A DNA stretch of 64,000 bases from Bacillus sp. T33-2. GTDB lineage: Bacteria > Bacillota > Bacilli > Bacillales > Cytobacillaceae. The notes below the pieces were generated by a model. The model was not told the origin of the DNA. It made no database searches and worked only from the letters and a program-made list of their open reading frames with translations. The position numbers and the translations under genes were made by a program. Of this stretch, positions 8,837-17,649 are shown in pieces (within the stretch, counting starts at the first letter, position 1; each line of letters opens with the position of its first letter). Location of the stretch: positions 57,763-121,762 of the forward strand of contig NZ_PGVB01000024.1 in the NCBI RefSeq assembly GCF_002860205.1. Reading direction: 5' to 3'.

Positions 8837-9643
8837 TTAGTCAGCTACTACTTCTCTTATGTCATATCGATCAAATTTTAATATAGTTCCAGATTTATTA
8901 GATTGTACATCAAACTTTTCATGGATAGTTCTAAAGTGAACCTCGTATGTTTCTTGGTCGTTGTCTATTTCAAAGAATGAAATTAATCTCAAGTCTTGCT
9001 GATCTACGACTGCCAAATCAGCTAAATTTTCTCGTAATTTTCCAACATCCAAACAAGCCACTTCTATTGAACGGAATGATCCATTATACCTATTTTTTAT
9101 TTTTGAAGCTGTCATCTTCACTAGATCCCACGAAGCACTTTGTCCCATAGCGATTAAAAAGCCTTCCCAAAAGTCACTTGCACCTCTTTCGAAGGTATTT
9201 CTTGTTTTAGATAGTAATTGGAACTCTATCCCTTCTTCCTGAAGGAAATTGCTAATATCTTCATAATCGCCTGGAGCATATCGAGCATAAATGAATTTAT
9301 CATAATTTTTTTCATTGTATTTGTTAATTTTTAAATCATGTCTTTGGAATTGCTGGAGGAATTCAAGAATGAAATCGATATTAAATTTGTCATCTTCTTG
9401 TTCCTCACCAAGAAGAAGATATACATCTACATAATGATTATTTTCAAACGAGTTGATTTCTACTTTGATGCCATCACCTTTTTTTTGCATGATTTCATCA
9501 ATGAGTTTTGATTCTAACTGTTGAATATCGATATCAACTTCATAAACCGCTGAAAATCGAATATCGCGGCCTATTTCGTGAATCCCCTTTTCTTCATTTA
9601 CTCCAAAGTAAACATCAATAATGTTGATCTGGGCTACATTCAT
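8837..9643 (-). CDS. Hypothetical protein of the integrative element, 268 aa
   Basis: I do not recognise the family. The protein is acidic, soluble, with alternating beta and helical stretches and no signal peptide or membrane segment. It is the only element gene on the minus strand at this end, convergent with the integrase. On the minus strand it has an AAGGAGATGAGCAG ribosome binding site, with a TATAAT box further upstream at about 9690. Its position beside int is often taken by excision control or cargo genes, but nothing in the protein looks like an HTH excisionase. Confidence 0.7.
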   Translation of the reverse strand: MNVAQINIIDVYFGVNEEKGIHEIGRDIRFSAVYEVDIDIQQLESKLIDEIMQKKGDGIKVEINSFENNHYVDVYLLLGEEQEDDKFNIDFILEFLQQFQRHDLKINKYNEKNYDKFIYARYAPGDYEDISNFLQEEGIEFQLLSKTRNTFERGASDFWEGFLIAMGQSASWDLVKMTASKIKNRYNGSFRSIEVACLDVGKLRENLADLAVVDQQDLRLISFFEIDNDQETYEVHFRTIHEKFDVQSNKSGTILKFDRYDIREVVAD

Positions 9644-9659
9644 TTCTGCTCATCTCCTT

Positions 9660-11162
9660 GTTAAAAACATTGTTCTTTCACATTGTTATTATAGCAGAAT
9701 TTACACATGATTTATCTTAATATTCTGTTTTATCGGAATTTTTGTTCGGGTATATAATCAGCACCAATCCATTTTAAATACCTAGAATGGATTATGTGCC
9801 AGTTATTGTGAGTGGAGGGGTTCAAGGATATTTCAAACAATCGAAGAAATAATTTCGTAAAATACCGCCCGTTAATAATTACGATCTATTCTGGACTATA
9901 TTTTTCATGGTCTTGTAATCGTTTGAAATAGAGCTTTCTGAAGCTTGTGGAGGGCTTTGGAAGAGGTCTTATTCTGTTCTAGGTCATTACATACTCAAAT
10001 CGATTCTATGGTCTCCTGGAGCCGTTGCGGACGTCGAAAATAGGTTATATTAAGGACCTTTGTAAAACGTGTTAGAAGGCTTGTAATTAAGCTAAATTCC
10101 ATCCAGTAGCTATTTATTTACGTTATAATTACCTAGAACTATAAAATAGCAGGGTTAGAGCTTTCAGGAGCTTAATTGCTCCGTTAATAATAATATGGTT
10201 CGTTATCATTTTCATTGAAAAACTATTAATCCTTAAAGTCTTTATCGATCCTTCAAAAGTTCTAATCATTCTGCTTCATCAACTAATCAGCGATGAACGA
10301 TCTTTCTTTTGTTCATTTCTTTTTCACTCATTATTCGTTAATCAAGCGATCATCAACGCTCATCGATCAACCTTCATCAATCGTTCTTCGTTGCTCACTC
10401 ATCACTCATCGTTTGCGAGCGATTGTTCACTGCTTCATACATAATTATGTATTGTATATTCATGAATAGTTAACATAATCATACTTATTGGAAGTTAATT
10501 ACTTGCATAAGTGTTGATGTAATGGGGATTCACAAACTGACTAATTTCAGGGAATATGCAGGATTTTATACGAAGGTTGATATATCAATGTTTGCAGAGG
10601 TTTTAAGAGATTGTGAATTGGTGATTTTTGTATAAATAAATGAGCTGATTTCAAGACAATTTCATATAGTATAGATTATCTGAAATAGCGTTAAACGTTT
10701 TTGAAGTTATCTTACCACAGGTTTCAGGGGGGGCGAAGATATAAAAACAACTTTCCCGGAATTTTAGGGTTAATCCTATTTAATTAACAGCCAAGAGGGA
10801 AGTTAGCATCTCATGTTAGTACCTGGTAATAAAAATGGTATATCACCGATTTAAACCAATGACTTATCACAATTGTTATACAGTTACATATCCCTCATTC
10901 ACTCCCTTCTTAGATTATAGATCACTTACTTCTCCATAATGCTCGAAATGGCACTCGATAACCACTCGAATAAAGGTATCGAGAAAAACTTCCAAAAGAT
11001 ATAAAAACTATCAGGAGTAAATCGCAAAAATGTAAGACATGTTGTCAATAATGAACAATATCTAATGGTCTAGGAGCTCTTCAGTTTTTACGGATGCTTC
11101 TTTTTTTATTTGTGAGAAAAATGTTCGGCTGAACAGTATTAATGGTTTATAGAAAGAAGGCA
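9660..11162. other. 1.5-kb gene-free tract, candidate replication/transfer origin
   Basis: No convincing reading frame occurs here. It contains a pyrimidine-rich block (about 10240-10440) crowded with TCATC, CACTCATC and CGATC words (for example CTTCATCAA at 10274 and 10372). CTCGA recurs at 10942, 10954 and 10965, followed by inverted TCGAG. A distant inverted repeat AACTTTCCC...GGGAAGTT spans about 10749-10804. An inverted repeat AATCCATT/AATGGATT lies near 9770-9793. Together with the next-door HTH genes this resembles an origin region. That is inference. Confidence 0.45.
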
Positions 11163-11180
11163 CAAAGGAGGACAAAAGAA

Positions 11181-11483
11181 ATGGCAAAGTACGGCTTCGA
11201 CAATGATCCAAAAGAAAAGCGGATCATCGGGCTTATTTATTACTTGCATTTTGATCTTAATTTTAGTTACCAAGAGATCACAAGAATATTAGATAAGCTC
11301 AATATCAAAACGCGAGCAGGAAAGAGTTTTCAGAAGTCGCGGATTCAATTTATTATCGATGATCCGGAATACAAAAATGATAAATTTTTAAGACAGGAAA
11401 CTTTAGAAAGGGTGATCGAACTTAAGAAGGTCAAAAAAGATGGACTTAATTTAGATAATCTTAAAGAAGCATTCAGCATTTAG
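11181..11483 (+). CDS. Small protein resembling the serine-recombinase 'Recombinase' domain
   Basis: A 100-residue basic protein. Residues about 15-70 follow the pattern of the Pfam Recombinase domain that follows the catalytic domain in large serine recombinases (GLIYYLHF...SYQEITRILDKLNI...KSFQKSRI...DPEYKN). No catalytic resolvase domain is attached, so it would be a stand-alone DNA-binding protein. The ATG at 11181 follows a very strong AAAGGAGGA site at 11163; the earlier in-frame ATG at 11142 lacks one. It opens the plus-strand run of small genes. The domain match is by pattern only. Confidence 0.65.
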   Translation: MAKYGFDNDPKEKRIIGLIYYLHFDLNFSYQEITRILDKLNIKTRAGKSFQKSRIQFIIDDPEYKNDKFLRQETLERVIELKKVKKDGLNLDNLKEAFSI

Positions 11484-11586
11484 TGGGTGAACATCAAGCA
11501 TTAGGGCAGGAATAAGGGCTTACCAAATTTAAAGGAAAGGGACGGATCGATAATGATAATACAGTCAAAGAAAGGGACAACCAAAA

Positions 11587-12555
11587 ATGAACTTTCAAAA
11601 CATGGAGACATTCAGAACAAATGGAACAAAACATAAAGAACAAGAAGATCCTTTTATTAAAGCTCATCATGAGCTAATGGCAAAAAGGTCAGAAATTAAT
11701 AATACTTCTTTTGTTCAACCGCAAAAAAATAAACCGAAAGAGACTACTTTAGGTGCTGATCCATATATAACTTCTTTAAACCATAATACTGATCCTATAA
11801 ACGATCTTATCATCAGTGAAAATCAGAATCAAATGAGCAGGGATACGATAGCGAATGACAGCCGGGGCCAAGATACGGAGATCGTAAGCTTAATCAAGAA
11901 ATACGATCCGGACCTTCAACAATTGTCTCTGGATCACTGGAAGCAAGAGATCATTGAACAAGAAAAGTCGTTCCAGGCCGAGGTGAACGAAGAAGGATCA
12001 GAACAAGGAATCCGGGATTCCAAAGAAAAAGTCAAGGAATTGCAGCCAGGAGTGACAGAAATAGAAGAAACAGTGTGCATCACAGAAGCTAAGGAATTTG
12101 ATGTACCCAAGGAACTAGAAGTACCTAATGAATCAGAAGTGCCTAAGGGAGATTTTTCTAACGAAGAAAAAGAAAAGACCATCAAACAAAAGATGGCTGA
12201 ACATGCTAAGAAATTTTACGAACACAAGAAAAAGGGCCTGAAAAATGCAGAACAAAAGGGAAATGGAGTTGGTTATTTGATTCTCTTTAATGGTATTGAG
12301 GATATTTTATTGGATAGGGCAATTAATAATGCTTGTTTAAGATTCTATATTTTCTTACTGAAAAATATGGACCATGAAAAAGGTTACTTATTCCACTCTA
12401 ATAAGAAACTTGCAGAAATGTATGGAGTAAGTGAAAGACAAGTTAAAAACTACTTAAAAGAATTATCGGAACATGGGTTGATTGAAAGGCTGATCAGGAA
12501 TGACAACAGTGCAATTACTTTAATTAAACCTATAGAACACAGAAGCAAAAGGTAA
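11587..12555 (+). CDS. Replication-initiator-like protein with C-terminal winged helix
   Basis: The protein has two parts. Residues 1-220 are low-complexity, hydrophilic and acidic, with a six-residue repeat around 173-190 (VPKELE, VPNESE, VPKGD). Residues about 228-318 form a helix-turn-helix domain of the kind found in plasmid and phage replication initiators and DnaD-like proteins (AEMYGVSERQVKNYLKELSEHGLIERL). The DNA encoding the peptide repeat shares its GTACCTAAGG core and 18-bp spacing with repeats just after the stop codon. That points to an origin inside and behind the gene, as in RepA_N plasmids. The role as initiator is inference; a transcription factor is the alternative. Confidence 0.65.
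   Translation: MNFQNMETFRTNGTKHKEQEDPFIKAHHELMAKRSEINNTSFVQPQKNKPKETTLGADPYITSLNHNTDPINDLIISENQNQMSRDTIANDSRGQDTEIVSLIKKYDPDLQQLSLDHWKQEIIEQEKSFQAEVNEEGSEQGIRDSKEKVKELQPGVTEIEETVCITEAKEFDVPKELEVPNESEVPKGDFSNEEKEKTIKQKMAEHAKKFYEHKKKGLKNAEQKGNGVGYLILFNGIEDILLDRAINNACLRFYIFLLKNMDHEKGYLFHSNKKLAEMYGVSERQVKNYLKELSEHGLIERLIRNDNSAITLIKPIEHRSKR
12103..12148. repeat. Iteron-like repeats inside the HTH gene
   Basis: GTACCCAAGG (12103), GTACCTAATG (12121) and GTGCCTAAGG (12139) are spaced exactly 18 bases apart. They match the GTWCCTAAGG words found downstream of the gene. Confidence 0.7.
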
Positions 12556-12560
12556 ATAAG

Positions 12561-12664
12561 GTACCTAAGGTATTTGAGGTTCCTAAGGCCGGGTATCTGT
12601 TGTTCCTAAGGTTGGGAACTCCAGGTACCTCCTATCTAGAATCACTTATCTAGAATCACTTATC
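12561..12664. repeat. Iteron-like repeats and 14-bp tandem repeat after the HTH gene
   Basis: GTACCTAAGG (12561), GTTCCTAAGG (12579) and GTTCCTAAGG (12602) are followed by GGTACC at 12624. Then the 14-base unit TATCTAGAATCACT is repeated in tandem from 12633 to 12660, with a third partial copy. The first two GTWCCTAAGG copies keep the 18-bp spacing seen inside the gene. Confidence 0.7.
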
Positions 12665-12717
12665 TATATATGCGCGTAATAAATCACGCGCTAAATTTAA
12701 ACGGAGGCAATGGAAAA

Positions 12718-13089
12718 ATGAACAAATTAGCGTTAACTCAAAATAACTTTATTGGACTTTTGGAAGTCGTGAATCTTTCTGACCAGTTGGAAGAAGTCGG
12801 AGAAGATTATCATCTACTGTTGGACGAAATGATTGGTACAAGGGTTGAGTCTTTTGCCTTGACGTACAATATAGAGCATTTGATTGATATCGAACACTAT
12901 ATTGCAATGGAAGAGTATCTTGTGGAAATGGCTAACAAGGTTATTGAGAAGGAAATCAAGCTTGAGGAAGCTGTTAATAAAATTCATGCAGCATTATTAA
13001 GATTTACGGTGGAATTAGTGAAGCTAGAGGATAATGCTGATTTAATGAACTGGTCTAATGAAGTACGAGCAGATCTTGTTGAACATTAA
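12718..13089 (+). CDS. Hypothetical acidic protein of the element, 123 aa
   Basis: A small acidic, helix-rich protein without membrane segments. The ATG at 12718 is chosen because ACGGAGG (12702-12707) lies at ideal distance; an earlier in-frame ATG at 12670 has no site. It follows the iteron-like cluster, so its transcription may depend on whatever binds there. No family is recognised. Confidence 0.72.
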   Translation: MNKLALTQNNFIGLLEVVNLSDQLEEVGEDYHLLLDEMIGTRVESFALTYNIEHLIDIEHYIAMEEYLVEMANKVIEKEIKLEEAVNKIHAALLRFTVELVKLEDNADLMNWSNEVRADLVEH

Positions 13090-13260
13090 TAAATTTCCGA
13101 AAGCCTTTGCCAGGAGGAAAAGGGGTTGAAGGACCAGAAGAGTTTGAAGTTTCCGGGATTAAAAAGTCTACTTTAACCTAATCACCCCCTTCTTTCATCC
13201 TGGAAATGGCTGTCTGTTCCAATCATGACCAACATTACAATTAAAGGAGATTGTAAGATA

Positions 13261-13596
13261 ATGAAAAACTTAAGAGACAAATTCAAGCAGTTCGAACCAT
13301 CGGAAGACAGTGAAGAGCAAACGAGATCAAGATTCAGGCCGGAAAATCAGCACTCAATTAAAGGTCATTTTGTAAGTTACCTTTATGTCTATACAACTGA
13401 TAAAGGAATCACTCTTAAAGAGCTAGCAAACAAATTCAAAATAACCGTAAAGGACGTTCGATATCACTATAAACAGAATAAAGACAAATTAGAAGAGCGC
13501 GGAATTTTCTTTGATGAAAAGAAGAAAGAATTTTACAGGAAGGAATGGAAATTTAAAAATTCTGTTACTGGTCGATTTGAGACGGTTCGAGTATGA
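13261..13596 (+). CDS. Small basic HTH-like protein of the element, 111 aa
   Basis: The middle of this charged protein (about residues 48-75, ITLKELANKFKITVKDVRYHY) has the spacing of a helix-turn-helix. This suggests DNA binding, perhaps in regulation or replication of the element. An AAAGGAGA site precedes the ATG at 13261; an in-frame ATG at 13225 lies upstream of that site and is less likely. Neighbours are also small element proteins without known families. Confidence 0.7.
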   Translation: MKNLRDKFKQFEPSEDSEEQTRSRFRPENQHSIKGHFVSYLYVYTTDKGITLKELANKFKITVKDVRYHYKQNKDKLEERGIFFDEKKKEFYRKEWKFKNSVTGRFETVRV

Positions 13597-13900
13597 TAAC
13601 ACGCGGTTAAAAATATAAAAACAAATTATAAAAACGATGAGAAAAAAGTGTTCGAAATTGAAACTAATGTTAATAGAGAACAGGGAGAGATGAGCGCCTT
13701 CCTTTCTCTGCTTGTTCAAATTCATGGGACCACTCCTTCCAAAAAACAATGGTCCCAAAACCGTCTCCTATCTGATTGTATTATCATTGTTTGGTTTGGG
13801 TACCAGGGATCTAATGGTCCCTCACTTTTTTTGAACTCAAACATATAAAAACAACTTTTAAAAGTTAACGGAATAGATGTGAAGTGAAGGAGCTTTCAAA
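13597..13900. other. Gene-free gap with repeated words
   Basis: No frame here has a credible start site. ATATAAAAACAA occurs near 13612 and 13845, as it also does at about 10740 in the origin-like tract. GGGACCA/ATGGTCCC words at about 13727, 13751 and 13813 can form hairpins. Confidence 0.4.
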
Positions 13901-14182
13901 ATGATAGCATTCATTTCTGAAGATAAAATATTGATAGCTCTAATTCTCGCAATTGTCCCTGGGACACAGTTAGGACTAGTGAGTGGCCAGAGGGTGAGAG
14001 GGCAGATCATAATAACTTACGAGATTCATTATGATGAGCAGCAAGATATTTATGTTCAGGAAACTATACAGGCATTTAAAGAAGGATCGTTAAAAGTTGA
14101 TGCACAAATCTTGATCAGTAAATACAAGTATGTAGATTCAATCGCAAGAGCTCGAATCAATAAGTTTAAAAGTGAGAAGTAA
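13901..14182 (+). CDS. Hypothetical protein of the element, 93 aa
   Basis: A small protein with a hydrophobic N-terminus (residues about 9-30, possible weak membrane or core strand) followed by a hydrophilic, helix-prone tail. The ATG is preceded by GAAGGAG. No family is recognised. Its promoter region contains the element-wide ATATAAAAACAA word. Confidence 0.6.
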   Translation: MIAFISEDKILIALILAIVPGTQLGLVSGQRVRGQIIITYEIHYDEQQDIYVQETIQAFKEGSLKVDAQILISKYKYVDSIARARINKFKSEK

Positions 14183-14213
14183 TACAACTCAAAGAGAGGA
14201 GTTGAAGAAGCCA

Positions 14214-14309
14214 ATGAGAGGGCGAGAAGTTGCGTCCAAATACGAATATAAACTCGATAAACATGAAGGGCTTACCCTATTCGCGCTTATACTGTATGTC
14301 CTTCTGTAA
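14214..14309 (+). CDS. Possible 31-aa peptide with hydrophobic tail
   Basis: A short frame begins MRGREVASKYEYKLDK and ends in a hydrophobic segment (LTLFALILYVLL). It fills the gap between two supported genes. AGAGAGGAG lies somewhat far upstream (about 15 bases), so translation is uncertain. Confidence 0.35.
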   Translation: MRGREVASKYEYKLDKHEGLTLFALILYVLL

Positions 14310-14329
14310 TCGAGAAGGGGAGATAGTAA

Positions 14330-14638
14330 ATGAATAAACACACTGAAAACGCCATTAAGAGAAAAAGAAAAATGGCAAAGTTAGTCGCACAAATAGTAAT
14401 TGCGAATAAACTCTTACTAAATCAAGACACAGAATCTACAGAAATCAGACACGCGTTAGGAATGAGTTACCAGAATTTTAATTTTTACTTAAGAGATCCG
14501 TTCTTAATAAATGAGTTACGTTATTACGGAATCCAGGTTAAGAAAGGGAAATACCGGAACTATTTCTTTATACAAGAAAGTGAGCTTAAAATGAAAATCC
14601 AATTCAACTTGAAAGGATTGAATAATCATGAACTATGA
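14330..14638 (+). CDS. Hypothetical basic DNA-binding-like protein, 102 aa
   Basis: The protein is rich in Lys/Arg at the start (KRKRKMAK) and has a helix-turn-helix-like stretch (STEIRHALGMSYQNFNFYLRD) followed by a short wing-like tail. A GGGGAGA site precedes the ATG. Its 3' end overlaps the next gene by 11 bases, so the two are translationally coupled. Function unknown. Confidence 0.7.
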   Translation: MNKHTENAIKRKRKMAKLVAQIVIANKLLLNQDTESTEIRHALGMSYQNFNFYLRDPFLINELRYYGIQVKKGKYRNYFFIQESELKMKIQFNLKGLNNHEL

Positions 14639-14996
14639 ACTAGGGGTATCAGGACCTTTTATGAAATTCACCATGAAGGAAATCAACGAAAAAGCCAAAG
14701 CTAGAATGAATCGCCAGTCTAATAATGTATTAGAAACTAAGTATGGTTCAACAGAGTACAACTACCTGGAAGGTTTGGTAGATTCGAGCGAAAGAGCATC
14801 CGGACCTGTAAGTAACCGTCAAACAAAATCATTCTTAGATGGGCTGGATGTCATGGATAAGAAACTCGAAAGAAACAGGCAGGAAGAAGAGAAGCATAGG
14901 CAAGAAATGAGAAGACTTTTGGGTGATGATTATAAAAGTCCATCAGAGACATACGAGGAACTGAAAGAAAATACAGAATGGCTTAAAGGCTTATAA
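14628..14996 (+). CDS. Hypothetical charged protein, 122 aa
   Basis: The start overlaps the end of the preceding gene, and AAAGGATTG precedes it. The C-terminal half (about 80-115) is a highly charged helix (KKLERNRQEEEKHRQEMRR) likely to form a coiled coil. No family is recognised. Confidence 0.7.
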   Translation: MNYELGVSGPFMKFTMKEINEKAKARMNRQSNNVLETKYGSTEYNYLEGLVDSSERASGPVSNRQTKSFLDGLDVMDKKLERNRQEEEKHRQEMRRLLGDDYKSPSETYEELKENTEWLKGL

Positions 14997-15025
14997 ATAA
15001 CTAAAAATCGAAGGAGACGACTGAA

Positions 15026-15616
15026 ATGAAAAAGATGTATTGCGAGTATATGGAGTGGAACTTCAATCGCGGGGACAAAGTACCCATAAAAAATATCGCT
15101 AAAGGATTAGCGAACTGGATGCGTGAACATAAAGAGGACTACAACGGTAAATGGGAAAACTTAGATTTAGTTGCGGATTTAAACAAAAATTTATACTGTT
15201 TCCTTCAAGAGACCACTCTTAGGATAGTTGATTTAAGAAGAATAGCTAAAGATCGTGACTATATGAAAACTTTTAAAACTGAACTAGAATCACTGAATAT
15301 TAAGGTTGAAGGTCGTTATGGAAAAATAAGCCTGTATGACTTAGATGTTCACGGTGATGAAATCAAAGAAAAAGAGTTATCTGTAATTAACGAATTCATC
15401 AACTATGTTAAGAGTAACAAAGAAGTTAGACTGAATATCCTTCAACCTGTTGTTACTTATCATGGGACAACAATATCTTATGAAGTTGGGTTTGGAGTAT
15501 CAACGTTGAAGTTTGCGGAGTTGCTGGAAAAGTACAATGATATGATAATCGAACATGGTATCAAAATTTTTACTAGGGAGTTACCCGAATTAAAGACTTA
15601 TTGTTACAATAAATAA
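15026..15616 (+). CDS. Hypothetical protein of the element, 196 aa
   Basis: The last gene of the plus-strand run. A GAAGGAGA site precedes the ATG. The protein is soluble and mixed alpha/beta, without signal or membrane segments. I recognise no family. Its 3' flank carries TTCACC/GGTGAA and further hairpins before the convergent gene at 15834. Confidence 0.7.
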   Translation: MKKMYCEYMEWNFNRGDKVPIKNIAKGLANWMREHKEDYNGKWENLDLVADLNKNLYCFLQETTLRIVDLRRIAKDRDYMKTFKTELESLNIKVEGRYGKISLYDLDVHGDEIKEKELSVINEFINYVKSNKEVRLNILQPVVTYHGTTISYEVGFGVSTLKFAELLEKYNDMIIEHGIKIFTRELPELKTYCYNK

Positions 15617-15785
15617 TCTTGGATAAGGGATTCACCAAAAAATTTAACTTTGAAAGGATGGTGAAAAGCACCCCCTTTTTACGTTACTACTTATAGCAAT
15701 GATTTTGGTGAATACCGTAATCTGGTTAATATATAGCTTTTAATCACAATAAACTCAAAAACATATTATTCCGATTAGGCCACCC

Positions 15786-15840
15786 TTCCGAGTCGGAACG
15801 CCGATGATACCCGGTCCTTATTTGGATCGGGTTTTATTTT
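15786..15840 (+). terminator. Hairpins between convergent element genes
   Basis: A TTCCGA-G-TCGGAA palindrome (15786-15798) precedes a stem ACCCGGTCC/GGATCGGGT (15809-15832). The second is followed by TTTATTTTT. It terminates the plus-strand module. Confidence 0.75.
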
Positions 15841-16028
15841 TGCCTATTTTTATATTCTTTTTGGAAATGCTCCTTAATGATATCGTCCTTAAGAGCGATC
15901 ACTGGATAGGCGTGTTGTTCGTTAATCCATCTGACAAATTGCCTTTTTAAGATATTTATTAAATCCTCTTCGCCCTCTCCTATAAATTTGTAGGTCCATT
16001 GCTCTTTTGTGTACTTCCTCCTAGCCAT
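15834..16028 (-). CDS. Small basic hypothetical protein, 64 aa
   Basis: The minus-strand start at 16028 (MARRKYTKEQW) has a strong GAAGGAAG site. A longer in-frame version to 16088 lacks one. The protein is basic and probably helical. No family is recognised. It is the only minus-strand gene in the middle of the element. Confidence 0.65.
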   Translation of the reverse strand: MARRKYTKEQWTYKFIGEGEEDLINILKRQFVRWINEQHAYPVIALKDDIIKEHFQKEYKNRQK

Positions 16029-16199
16029 AAAAATCACTTCCTTCAAAGATTTGACCCAATTGTACAAAATCTTTTTTATAACCTTCAATATTAATCTATT
16101 ACGAAATTTTCTCTCAGATTAGTTAATATTGATAATTTCCAAAACCCAACATTTTATGCTAAAATATACCAAAAGATTTCATTTGGGGTGGGGAAGCGA

Positions 16200-17347
16200 A
16201 TGACGGATAGGGACCAGCTTCTCACAGACATCAATGAAGAGATTTTAAGTGAAGAAGAAGATCAACAAGAAGATCAAAAAGATGAGGAAAAGGAAGCGGA
16301 AAAAAGAAAAAAAGCGGAAGCCTTATGGATTGATGTTCAACAAGGAAATACGAAACATTTAATTACAAAAGTAGCATCTATTTTGAATAAGTACCCTGAA
16401 ACCAGAAATTCAGATGTTGCCTTAATGGTCAAATTTTGGCAAGTATTTGAGGGACATAAAGGTAGCTTCGTAAGTCTTAATAAATTGTTTAGATTAGAGA
16501 GATTAACCTCAATTACACGATCAAGGGCTAAGATACAAAATGAATATGGTCTTTTTTTAGCTGATGAAAAGGTTAGGAGATATAGAAGAAGTCAAGAGGA
16601 AGCGCAAAAAGAATATCAAATTGCAACTAAAGTGGCAAAAATGACAGTTTTGCTATTGTAGGCAGCATTTGGGTACTTGCCGGTGAGGGGGCTTTAAGTA
16701 GTGATATAGTCAATTGGACGCAAGATAGAAAACAAGAAGATGAAACATGTCCAGATGAGTTCCATTTCAATAAAATTAAAAATAATGGAACGAACTTACA
16801 AGTCTATAAGGATTTTATAGATTTTGTAGTTGCTAATGGACACATGATTGGATTTAGGGCCATTGCTGTTAATAAGACAAAGATTAGCAAGCCTATCGAT
16901 ACAATTATTACCGAATTGTTTTATCAATTGGTCCGAACCGGCGTAGAGTACGAAAGAAACACAGGACGAATTAATTTACCAAAACAGATAACTTATATTA
17001 AAGATGCAGAAGAAGGCGAAAGTGCGCTGAGATTAACACAAATTGAGCAATTACTAGTGGATAACTTTAAAATTCACTATGATGGAGAGTTGAAGTTAAA
17101 CGCTTTCTTTTCATTGGATTCAAAAATGAATAGATTTATACAAATAGCAGACTTATTTACTGGCGCTATTAATAGAAAACTTAATCATCTAAGAAACAAC
17201 CCAGACTCAATGAATTCTAAAGACGAATTTGCTAATTATGTTTATGAGCTGTTTAATATTGAAGAGAGGACGTATGAAACTCAACAACTTTCAGAAATAG
17301 ATGGATCTGAATCTTCTGACCTTGCTACCTTGTATATCTTTGATTAA
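16200..17347 (+). pseudogene. DUF3800-type protein, frameshifted
   Basis: Frame 1 (16200-16661) encodes a charged coiled N-terminus, then frame 2 continues without a break of sense as SGKNDSF-AIVGSIWVLAG through 17347. The second part has the DUF3800 pattern: a beta strand with GSIWVLAG, FHFNKIK, a central RAIAV strand and IQIADLFTGAINRKL near the end. Adding one A to the AAA run at about 16629-16631 would fuse the frames (IATKSGKND). The DUF3800 family has an RNase H-like core and is common in defence and mobile regions. Either the gene is broken or the assembly has a homopolymer error. Confidence 0.7.
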
Positions 17348-17406
17348 GGTTTAAACCAAGTGGATGTTGTTTGACATAGATAATTTAATTAGATTTGATA
17401 TCCTTT

Positions 17407-17433
17407 CCCTGCTTTTCGTGGCAGGGGCTTTTT
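17407..17433. terminator. Terminator after the DUF3800 gene
   Basis: CCCTGC/GCAGGG stem followed by GCTTTTTAAT. It also faces the minus-strand small gene ending at 17485. Confidence 0.75.
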
Positions 17434-17484
17434 AATATTCACAATCCTGTATCGTATTCGAGCAGGTTATGGTTCTTCAAAGGA

Positions 17485-17649
17485 TTATTTCTCCTTACGT
17501 ACTCCTTTGAATGGAGTTCCATCACTTTTTACATTAATAAATCTACCGTCTTCTCCACGTTTTACCCAGGTATCCGTTTTAGGATTATAAGTCTGTGAGC
17601 GATCCTTTACTGCTCCAATACGGTTACCATCACCAGTATTTCTGGCCAA
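17485..17649 (-). CDS. Conserved 54-aa basic protein associated with restriction loci
   Basis: The start is TTG at 17649 with AGGGG upstream on the minus strand. The peptide begins MARNTGDGNRIGAV and ends PFKGVRKEK. It is rich in Gly, Lys, Arg and Asp and looks like a small nucleic-acid-binding protein. From memory, similar peptides (ARNTG...GAVK.RSQ.YNP.T..W.KR) occur as orphan genes in Bacillus islands near restriction systems. No function is known to me. Here it lies just upstream of, and divergent from, the hsd block. Confidence 0.7.
   Translation of the reverse strand: MARNTGDGNRIGAVKDRSQTYNPKTDTWVKRGEDGRFINVKSDGTPFKGVRKEK

Noticed and set aside
13648..13848. A 66-aa gene in the element
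   Set aside because: No ribosome binding site, unlikely composition, and it runs through hairpin-forming GGGACC repeats.
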